Shown here piece after piece: positions 1-9,841 of a stretch of 10,822 bases of DNA. A model generated the notes under the pieces. That model had not been told where the DNA came from. It made no database searches and worked only from the letters and a program-made list of their open reading frames with translations. Origin of the DNA: JBEIUL01 sp044356865 (lineage in GTDB: Bacteria; Planctomycetota; Phycisphaerae; Phycisphaerales; SM1A02); assembly GCA_044356865.1 (NCBI GenBank), contig JBIKVN010000102.1:1-10822 (forward strand), in the 5' to 3' direction. Position 1 is the first letter of the stretch. The number at the start of each line of letters is the position of its first letter. The position numbers and the translations under genes are program-made.

Positions 1-128
1 ACGCCCTGGAGCTCGTGCGGCACGCCGAGGTTGAGCTGCCCCGTCGCCGGCGACGCCCACGCCACCGCCGCCGCGACGGCGAGCGTCGCGAGACGGGCGG
101 GACGGGCGATCGCGGCCAGCGGGCTCAC
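1..128 (-). CDS. N-terminus of a probable SCO/SenC-family copper chaperone (partial, cut by left edge)
   Basis: Only the first 42 codons are visible. The reading frame opens with GTG at 128, which overlaps the TGA stop of the preceding gene (GTGA), so it looks translationally coupled to that gene. The translation has a basic start, then an alanine/valine-rich hydrophobic stretch (about residues 12-26, LATLAVAAAVAWASP) typical of a signal peptide or membrane anchor. A short QLNLGVPHELQGV segment follows. That segment resembles the start of the mature domain of SCO-like proteins in ACIII/cytochrome oxidase clusters. The copper-binding CxxxC motif and distal His of the family would lie outside the window, so the assignment rests on position after the act operon and on this short resemblance. 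If correct, the protein would deliver copper to the CuA site of a cytochrome oxidase. It could instead be any other exported protein. Confidence 0.5.
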   Translation of the reverse strand, partial: MSPLAAIARPARLATLAVAAAVAWASPATGQLNLGVPHELQG

Positions 129-487
129 CTCGCGGAACCTCCGGCCTGGCGGGCGACGACCACCTCGAAGGCGCGGTCGATCGGGATGCGGATCCGCTCG
201 ACGGTCTTCCCGTCGGCGTCGGTCTCGGAGTACCGCTCGTAGCTCGCGAGCTGGGCGAGCTGGGCCTGCTTGCCGTCCTGGAACGCCTTGATCGGGGCGT
301 CGACCTGGACCTCCTCGACGAGGCGGTTCTCGGCGAAGAAGTAGAGGTCGCAGACCGCGAGGACGATGGCGATGAAGATCACCACGCTCGCGAGCGAGAT
401 GAACCAGGTCGAGCCCCCTTCGGGGTCGTCGGTCTGCGCCTCGAAGGGCGTGATCTCGGGTTCGTTGCCGGGGTTCGCGTGGGCCAT
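125..487 (-). CDS. Small single-helix membrane protein of the ACIII operon, function unknown
   Basis: This gene encodes 120 residues and starts with ATG 12 bases after the actF stop. Its TGA overlaps the GTG of the next gene. The visible layout is an acidic N-terminal segment of about 27 residues, one strongly hydrophobic helix (about 28-51, from STWFISL to DLYFF), then a soluble charged region of about 70 residues. The C-terminal part contains the segment RIPIDRAFEVVV (about 98-111), which I recall as a recurring motif in small uncharacterised proteins beside ACIII and SCO genes, although I cannot check this here. There is no heme motif, no cysteine pair and no signal cleavage site. The position suggests an accessory ACIII subunit (an ActG/ActH-like role) or an assembly factor linking ACIII to its oxidase. 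I do not recognise a named family. The gene is very likely real, because it is tightly packed between two coupled genes and has a sensible protein composition. Confidence 0.8.
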   Translation of the reverse strand: MAHANPGNEPEITPFEAQTDDPEGGSTWFISLASVVIFIAIVLAVCDLYFFAENRLVEEVQVDAPIKAFQDGKQAQLAQLASYERYSETDADGKTVERIRIPIDRAFEVVVARQAGGSAR

Positions 488-499
488 GGTCGTGGGTGG

Positions 500-1822
500 T
501 CAGATGTTCTCGAAGCGAAGCGACTGGGCGAGGCGGGGATCGCGCTCGCAGAGGAGCGGGTTGCCCCGCAGGGTCTTCACGGTCATCCCGACGAACACGC
601 CCAGCATCCCGACCAGGACGAGATAGTTGAGCGGGTTCGAGAGGTGGGTCTTCTCGCCGGCGTACTTTTCCGCCGCCTCAGCGTAGGTCGTGAACTTCGC
701 CAGGTCCGCGGGCACATGCGGCATGGTGAGCCAATATGTGTCGAGCCATGCGAAGGCGAGCATCCACACCGCGAACGCAGCGAGGATCTTCGGGTTCCGC
801 TTCGGCCAGCGCGAGATGAGCCCGACGAACGGCACCACGAAATGTCCGAAAAGAAGGGCGAAACTCAGCCACGCCCAGTCACCGAACTGCCGGGCGAGGA
901 ACCAGCCGGTCTCCTCGGGGATGTTCGCGTACCAGATGAGCATGTACTGGCTGAACCCGATGTAGGCCCAGAAGACCATGCCGAAGGCGAAGAGGTACTT
1001 GCCGAGGTCCTGGTAATGCTCGCCGGTGATGCACCCGACGAGGTGCCCGGTCGCCTGGAGGCGGACGCAGCAGAGGATCAGGAACGCGAAGCCCGCGGTC
1101 GCGCAGCCGCAGAAGGCGTACACGCCGAACATGGTGCTGAACCAGGCCGGGGCGAGCGACATCATCCAGTCGAAGGCCGCGAAGGTGACGGTGAGGCCGA
1201 AGATGATCGCGGTGACCGTCGAGGCCTTCTGCATCCGGAGGGTGTAGGCCACGTTCCCGGTGCGGCCGAGCTGGCAGCTCGAGCGGAAGAAGAAGCTCGC
1301 GAGGGCCGCCCAGATCACGAAGTAGCAGATCGCGCGGATCCAGAAGAAGGACGGGTTCAGGTACGCGACCTTCTTCTCGACGATGTACGCCTCCTCGGGG
1401 TGGTTCGCCCGCATCGTCTCGAGATCCGCCCACGGGAAGACCGAGCCGGCCTTTCCCGACCAGAACAGCCAGGCGATGGGCAGGAAGAGCACCCAGATCC
1501 AGGTGAGGTTGTTCGCGATCGCCTCGGCGGGCCGCCGCACCGCGACGCTCCAGCCGGCCTTGGTCAGGTGCTGGATGAAGACGAAGAAGAGGCAGCCAAG
1601 GGCGATCTGCAGGACGAACGTGAAGTTCTGCAGCCACGAGCGCCACAGGTCGGTCTCGGTCGAGCCGAACCAGCCGAGCTTGCCGGCGGCGATCGCGAGG
1701 CCGAGCCCCACGACCCCGACGCCGAGGGCGGCCGTCTGGACGCCGCCGGCCGAGGCCGAGAGGTTGAGGCTGCGGGCCGAGAGGTCGGCCGCGGGGACGG
1801 AATGGGCGTGGGAGCTGCTCAT
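500..1822 (-). CDS. actF: ACIII subunit ActF, polytopic membrane protein
   Basis: ActF is one of the two large quinone-side membrane subunits of alternative complex III, related to ActC and the NrfD/PsrC family. The 440-residue product has a polar N-terminus of about 25 residues and then roughly ten hydrophobic segments. Examples are TAALGVGVVGLGLAIAAG, FTFVLQIALGCLFFVFIQHL, NNLTWIWVLFLPIAWLFW and NYLVLVGMLGVFVGMTV near the C-terminus. The segment FDWMMSLAPAWFSTMFGVY, starting at residue 217, and the IGFSQYMLIWYANIPEE segment after it are characteristic of ActF as I know the family. The length is in the usual range. The ATG at 1822 forms an ATGA overlap with the actE stop and fixes the start by coupling. 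In solved ACIII structures ActC carries the well-defined quinol site, and the role of ActF in proton movement is less settled. Confidence 0.93.
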   Translation of the reverse strand: MSSSHAHSVPAADLSARSLNLSASAGGVQTAALGVGVVGLGLAIAAGKLGWFGSTETDLWRSWLQNFTFVLQIALGCLFFVFIQHLTKAGWSVAVRRPAEAIANNLTWIWVLFLPIAWLFWSGKAGSVFPWADLETMRANHPEEAYIVEKKVAYLNPSFFWIRAICYFVIWAALASFFFRSSCQLGRTGNVAYTLRMQKASTVTAIIFGLTVTFAAFDWMMSLAPAWFSTMFGVYAFCGCATAGFAFLILCCVRLQATGHLVGCITGEHYQDLGKYLFAFGMVFWAYIGFSQYMLIWYANIPEETGWFLARQFGDWAWLSFALLFGHFVVPFVGLISRWPKRNPKILAAFAVWMLAFAWLDTYWLTMPHVPADLAKFTTYAEAAEKYAGEKTHLSNPLNYLVLVGMLGVFVGMTVKTLRGNPLLCERDPRLAQSLRFENI

Positions 1823-2505
1823 CGCTTGATCAAGGCCTCGCGACGGTCGGGGGGAACGTCTTGGATGGTGGCGTCCTGGCTCACCTGCAGGGCCTGGACA
1901 TAGGCGGCGATCGCCCAGCGGTCCTCGACCGGGATCTGGGCGGCGTAGCCGGCCATGTTGCGGACGCCGTTCTTGATGGCGTTGTAGACCTGGCCGATCG
2001 GCTGCTCGCGCACCGTCGGGTCGTGCAGGCTCTTCGCCGCGACCCAGGCGGTGCCCTGCACCGGACCGTTCGAGTTCGCCATGAGTTCGAGGGCCCGGCG
2101 GTTCACGATCCCGTCGCCGTAGCCCGAGTACCCGTGGCAGATCGCGCAGTAGATGTTGAAGCGCTGACGCCCGCGCTCGAGCAGGGCGTCGTCAAGGCCG
2201 ATCGACGCCGGCATCGTCGCGGCCCACCCCCCGCCCTGCACGCCGTCGTGGAGGTGCACGTCGAGGTTCGCCTCGCCGAGGGCCACGGTGCCCGGGATCT
2301 CGGGCCGGGCCGCCCGCCGGTCGGCGAAGAGCGTGTTCTCCGACTGGGCCTTGAACTTCGGCTGGAAGTCCATGTCCCAGAAGATGTGGATGGGGCGGCC
2401 TTCCGACGGCACGGCCCGCACGCGGGCGATCACGAACGGCGGCACGATGAGCAGGAGCGCCAGCAGCGCCCCCGTGAAGATCAGGACACGGGGAGGGAGG
2501 CTCAT
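1819..2505 (-). CDS. actE: ACIII subunit ActE, monoheme cytochrome c
   Basis: The 228-residue protein has a hydrophobic N-terminal helix (about 7-27) that acts as an uncleaved anchor or signal peptide. A cytochrome c domain follows on the periplasmic side. The single heme c site is CAICH at 120-124 in the context RFNIYCAICHGYSGYGDG. Met184 in GVRNMAGYAAQIP is the likely distal iron ligand. The C-terminal DRWAIAAYVQALQ helix (195-207) is the standard closing helix of this class. ActE takes electrons from the ActA/ActB side and passes them to a soluble carrier or directly to an oxidase. No lipobox cysteine is present at the N-terminus, so anchoring by lipid is not supported. The ATG at 2505 overlaps the actD stop (ATGA). 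The open frame continues far upstream, but only as a shadow of actD in another frame. Confidence 0.94.
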   Translation of the reverse strand: MSLPPRVLIFTGALLALLLIVPPFVIARVRAVPSEGRPIHIFWDMDFQPKFKAQSENTLFADRRAARPEIPGTVALGEANLDVHLHDGVQGGGWAATMPASIGLDDALLERGRQRFNIYCAICHGYSGYGDGIVNRRALELMANSNGPVQGTAWVAAKSLHDPTVREQPIGQVYNAIKNGVRNMAGYAAQIPVEDRWAIAAYVQALQVSQDATIQDVPPDRREALIKR

Positions 2506-3137
2506 TCGTCCACCGCCTCGATCGCGGTCGGGTTGAGGGTGCGGAGGAACGACTCGGTCTTCCCGCGGATGAACTTGGGGTCGCGGGCCTCGATGACCAC
2601 GAAGAAGCGGTCGTTCGTGACGCGGCGGAAGCGGTCGCTCTGGAACAGCGGATGGTGGAGCCGCGGCAGGCTGTTCATGATGAACATCCCGAACACGGCG
2701 GTCAGGGCGGCGAACAGGATGGTCACCTCGAAGATGACCGGGATGAACGCCGGCAGGCTCATGAGCGGCTTGCCCGAGATGAGGAACGGGTAGCCGGTGA
2801 CCCAGACCAGGGCCCAGATCGGCGTCTCGGTCCCCATCGTGAACCACTGCAGGACGAAGGCCGCGAAGGTGCCCGACATGCCGGCGAAGAAGACGATCAC
2901 CGGCAGGATCGTCCGCCGGATGCCCATCGCCTTGTCCATGCCGTGCACGGGAAACGGCGTGCAGACGTCCCACCACCGGTAGCCCGCGTCGCGGACCTTC
3001 TCGGCGGCGGCCATCGCCTCGCCCGGCGTGCCGAACTCGGCGAGCAGCCCGTACAGGCGGCTTGCGCCGGTGATCTCGGGCGGGGCGTCCTGCCCCGCGG
3101 TGCCCGCGGTCCCGGCGGTCTTGGTGAGGGTGCTCAT
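2502..3137 (-). CDS. actD: ACIII subunit ActD (DUF3341 family)
   Basis: ActD is a small membrane subunit of alternative complex III. The 211-residue product begins with a Thr/Ala-rich leader. A soluble domain (about 27-70) follows, containing LYGLLAEFGTPGEAM and the segment GYRWWDVCTPFPVHGMD, which is the hallmark of DUF3341/ActD. Two transmembrane helices follow (about 76-100 and 130-155). The cytoplasm-type tail contains LHHPLFQSDRF and DRFFVVIEARDPKF, also typical of the family. I chose the ATG at 3137, one base after the actC stop. A GTG at 3152, inside the end of actC, would add five residues (MGPTD) and cannot be excluded. The stop overlaps the actE start. In known ACIII structures ActD packs against ActC and has no cofactor. 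Confidence 0.92.
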   Translation of the reverse strand: MSTLTKTAGTAGTAGQDAPPEITGASRLYGLLAEFGTPGEAMAAAEKVRDAGYRWWDVCTPFPVHGMDKAMGIRRTILPVIVFFAGMSGTFAAFVLQWFTMGTETPIWALVWVTGYPFLISGKPLMSLPAFIPVIFEVTILFAALTAVFGMFIMNSLPRLHHPLFQSDRFRRVTNDRFFVVIEARDPKFIRGKTESFLRTLNPTAIEAVDE

Positions 3138-3138
3138 G

Positions 3139-7961
<4,823 letters not shown>

Positions 7962-7976
7962 GGGGCTCGCTCGCGA

Positions 7977-8630
7977 TCAGCGGTGGCAGGTCGAGCAGTT
8001 CGAATTCGGATTGATGTGGTACTGGTCCTTCAGGGCGACCCGCTCGGCCTCGGTGAGGTCGGTGGCCGCGTTGAAGGACATGTTGGTCATCTCGGTGACC
8101 GGCCGCAGCCGCTCGTCGGGATTGCGGTGGCAATCAAGGCACCAGCCCATCGAGAGCGGGGCGTGCTGGTGCACGACTTCCATGCGGTCGATGCGACCGT
8201 GGCACTCGACGCAGCCGATGCCGCGGTTCACGTGGGCCGAGTGATCGAAGTACGCGTAGTCGCCGATCTTGTGGACCTTCACCCAGTCGATGGGCATGCC
8301 GCTCCGGTACGACTCCTGCACCTTCGCGAGCTTGGGGCTCTCGGGCCGGATCTGGGTGTGGCAGTTCATGCAGGTCTGCGTCGGCGGGACCGCCGCGAAC
8401 GCCGCGTGTTCGACGGTGTTGTGGCAATAGCGGCAATCCATCCCCAGCTCGCCCGCGTGCACCGCGTGGCTGAACGGGACCGGTTGGGTCGGCATGTAGC
8501 CGACATCGAGGGTCTTCGGGCTGAAGCCGTAGGCGACGAGGAAGACCGCGTACAACGGCATCACCGCACCGACGGCCAGCAGCGTGGGAAGAAGGAGATT
8601 CGACCAGCGGGGAAAGAGGAATCGGCTCAT
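7977..8630 (-). CDS. actA: ACIII subunit ActA, membrane-anchored pentaheme cytochrome c
   Basis: ActA carries five c-type hemes on the periplasmic side of ACIII and receives electrons from the Fe-S clusters of ActB. The 217-residue protein has a short N-terminus (MSRFLFPRWSN), one hydrophobic helix (about 11-35) and five CxxCH heme sites: CRYCH 66-70, CMNCH 87-91, CVECH 140-144, CLDCH 164-168 and CSTCH 212-216. Paired histidines such as His55/His58 and His130/His133 are candidate distal ligands. Phrases such as QPVPFSHAVHAGELGMDCRYCHN, MPIDWVKVH and APLSMGWCLDCHR fit the family closely. It is the first gene of the operon. The ATG at 8630 has an AGGA Shine-Dalgarno (8636-8639) with a 5-base spacer. 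A gap of 15 bases separates its stop from the actB GTG. Confidence 0.95.
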   Translation of the reverse strand: MSRFLFPRWSNLLLPTLLAVGAVMPLYAVFLVAYGFSPKTLDVGYMPTQPVPFSHAVHAGELGMDCRYCHNTVEHAAFAAVPPTQTCMNCHTQIRPESPKLAKVQESYRSGMPIDWVKVHKIGDYAYFDHSAHVNRGIGCVECHGRIDRMEVVHQHAPLSMGWCLDCHRNPDERLRPVTEMTNMSFNAATDLTEAERVALKDQYHINPNSNCSTCHR

Positions 8631-8731
8631 GTCGATCCTGAAGTCGGGCGGGTCCCGGTCCGGTCGGGGGACGGGGGCAAGGGGAGGAAGGCCGGGAGAA
8701 TCGTGCCTTTTTTCACGAACTGAAGCGGAAG

Positions 8732-8760
8732 ATGGTATGGACGGGCGAGGAGGCAGTCAA
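8732..8760 (-). promoter_or_regulatory. Candidate sigma70-type promoter of the act operon
   Basis: Read on the minus strand, TTGACT (8760-8755) matches the -35 consensus at five of six bases. It is followed after exactly 17 bases by TACCAT (8737-8732), which matches -10 at four of six positions including the key TA and final T. Transcription would begin near 8725 and give a leader of about 95 bases before the actA start at 8630. The surrounding DNA is less GC-rich than the genes. This is a sequence match only; planctomycete promoter rules are poorly defined. Confidence 0.5.
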
Positions 8761-8762
8761 CG

Positions 8763-8786
8763 AACCCGGCCTTGGGAGACCGGGTT
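8763..8786. repeat. Inverted repeat upstream of the act promoter (possible operator)
   Basis: AACCCGG (8763-8769) and CCGGGTT (8780-8786) form perfect 7-base arms around a 10-base centre, with a G-T pair possible just outside. The arms end three bases upstream of the -35 box proposed for the act operon, a usual place for an activator or dual-function regulator site. No T tract follows on either strand, so an intrinsic terminator is unlikely. In GC-rich DNA a 7-base repeat can arise by chance. Confidence 0.35.
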
Positions 8787-8830
8787 TCGGTGGAACGAAT
8801 AACCCATTTCGGACGGTGGAGACCAGATCA

Positions 8831-8897
8831 AGGAAGTTTTCCCGACCGGGATCGCGCCAAATCCGGAAATCAACATCTGTGTTCCGCGTAACTTCCT
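8831..8897. repeat. Pair of 8-base inverted arms in the divergent intergenic region
   Basis: AGGAAGTT (8831-8838) is exactly reverse-complementary to AACTTCCT (8890-8897), with 51 bases between them. The arms could be paired half-sites for a looping regulator of the divergent operons or could pair in a long leader RNA of the plus-strand genes. The long spacing and short arms mean chance is a real alternative. Confidence 0.25.
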
Positions 8898-9018
8898 CGC
8901 CCTTCCTTCCTTACTTCAGGGTCACCTCGCCGGCGACAGGACGACGGCGGCTCGTGTGGAAGGCCCGCGTTCCAAGGCCGGAGGCCGCCGAGTGTAGGCT
9001 GCCGCCCCGCTGCCGCCG

Positions 9019-9498
9019 ATGGCCAGCCGCTCCCTCCCGATGCTCGCCCCCCTGCTCCAACCCGACCAATGCTTGGTGCTGACCGGCGACCCCGATGTCG
9101 AGGAGGTCTTCGACCGCGTCGCCGCGATCGCCTCGGAGGTTTCGGGGGTCGGCAACATCCCGCAGGTCCGGGCCGCCCTCCATGACCAGGAGGCCAAGCG
9201 ATCGACGGTCACCCCGGAGGGGGTCGCCTTTCCCCACGCCCTGCTCTACGCGGCCAAGCGAGCGGTGGTGGTGCCGGTGGTCGTGCCGCGGGGACTGCGG
9301 CTGCCCGGGGCGGTCCCGGCGGCGACGATCGTCTTTTTCCTCGTCGGTTCTTCGGCTGACCCGTGGGCGCACATCCGCACCCTGGCCCGGCTGTCGCGTT
9401 GCGTGACCCGGGCGGAGACGCGGGGCCGTCTGCTCGAGGCGAAAACGCCCGAAGCCGCGATCGGGACGCTTCTTGAAGAGGACGCCCGCCATGACTGA
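9019..9498 (+). CDS. PTS EIIA type-2-like (fructose/nitrogen-type) domain protein
   Basis: This 159-residue protein is about the size of a stand-alone EIIA domain. In that family a histidine in a PHA context accepts phosphate from HPr-type carriers. The matching site here is GVAFPHAL, with His73. The later segment PAATIVFFLVGSSADPWAHIRTLARLSR has the usual pattern of the family (core strand, then a helix beginning H-x3-LA-x-L). The C-terminal ETRGRLLEAKTPEAAIGTLL helix also fits. The N-terminal 60 residues are more divergent. An in-frame TAG at 8995-8997 limits the start. ATG 9019 is the first ATG after it, and ATG 9040 (Met8) is possible. Neither has a clear Shine-Dalgarno. No EI or HPr gene is visible, and the gene is coupled to a P-II-like gene and an antiporter-like gene. 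This points to a regulatory rather than sugar-transport role. Confidence 0.78.
   Translation: MASRSLPMLAPLLQPDQCLVLTGDPDVEEVFDRVAAIASEVSGVGNIPQVRAALHDQEAKRSTVTPEGVAFPHALLYAAKRAVVVPVVVPRGLRLPGAVPAATIVFFLVGSSADPWAHIRTLARLSRCVTRAETRGRLLEAKTPEAAIGTLLEEDARHD
9475..9481 (+). promoter_or_regulatory. Ribosome binding site deciding the start of the P-II-like gene
   Basis: GAAGAGG at 9475-9481 lies nine bases before ATG 9491 and is the best purine-rich Shine-Dalgarno match near this junction. It favours ATG 9491 over the upstream in-frame TTG at 9473, which would add six residues and has no comparable site. The site lies inside the end of the EIIA-like gene. Confidence 0.6.
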
Positions 9499-9841
9499 GG
9501 CCGATCGGCTCCTCATCCTCATCGCCCGAACCGAGGAGTGCTTCGACGCCCTCGTGACCGGGCTGGTCGATGTCGGCATCGGCGGGGCGACGGTCGTCGA
9601 CAGCCGGGGCCTGGCGGCGATCGTCCGCGACGAGCTGCCGATCTTCTCGGGGCTGTCGGCCCTGATGCCGGCGACCACGGGAAGCCGGGTGATCCTGTCG
9701 CTGACGGACGAGCGGCGCATCGAGGCGATCCTGCGATTCATCGGGGAACTGCCCGAGGAAGCCCGTCCGGTCGGGGCGGTGGTTCCGGTGGTGCGGACCT
9801 TCGGGCTGCGGTCGCGGGGGCCGGAGGCGGAAGGACCGTGA
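9491..9841 (+). CDS. P-II-like (GlnB-fold) small signalling protein
   Basis: The 116-residue product begins MTEADRLLILIARTEECFDALVTGLVDVGIGGATVVDSRG. This matches the first strand, first helix and second strand pattern of the P-II/GlnB-like ferredoxin fold, including the G-x2-G-x-TV and SRG positions. The second half (SRVILSLTDERRIEAILRFIGEL, then VGAVVPVVRTFGL) fits the second helix and final strand. There is no tyrosine anywhere in the protein, so classical uridylylation on the T-loop tyrosine is impossible. The region where a T-loop would sit is hydrophobic and poor in charge. The start overlaps the EIIA-like stop by eight bases, and the stop overlaps the antiporter start (GTGA), so the gene sits in a coupled trio. 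P-II-like proteins next to transporters often bind a small ligand and gate or sense transport. The ligand here is unknown. Confidence 0.65.
   Translation: MTEADRLLILIARTEECFDALVTGLVDVGIGGATVVDSRGLAAIVRDELPIFSGLSALMPATTGSRVILSLTDERRIEAILRFIGELPEEARPVGAVVPVVRTFGLRSRGPEAEGP

Larger units (their letters stand above)
8631..9018. other. Divergent intergenic region without a convincing gene
   Basis: This 388-base stretch separates the leftward act operon from the rightward EIIA-like/P-II-like/antiporter genes. The part nearest actA contains a run of six T (8708-8713) flanked by TCGTG and CACGA, then the candidate act promoter and its inverted repeat. The middle (about 8787-8915) is relatively AT-richer and includes repeated CTTC/CCTT units (8899-8912). 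I found no convincing -35/-10 pair for the plus-strand genes. Open frames crossing the region run out of neighbouring genes and have arginine-rich, low-quality translations. No tRNA or other RNA gene was recognised. Confidence 0.6.

Noticed and set aside
479..1903. A 474-codon open frame on the plus strand antisense to actF
   Set aside because: Charged low-complexity translation typical of the complement of a high-GC membrane-protein gene; actF is well supported.
8701..8718. TCGTG...CACGA around a run of six T as a terminator or attenuator in the act leader
   Set aside because: The stem is only five bases and the T run is in the loop rather than after the stem, so it does not have terminator form.
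8763..8786. Inverted repeat as an intrinsic terminator
   Set aside because: No run of T follows the stem on either strand, and it lies upstream of both operons rather than after a gene.
8584..9082. Two plus-strand open frames (72 and 116 codons) crossing the intergenic region
   Set aside because: They start inside actA or the promoter region and one runs into the EIIA-like gene out of frame. Their Arg/Ser/Gly-rich translations resemble no protein and neither has a ribosome site.
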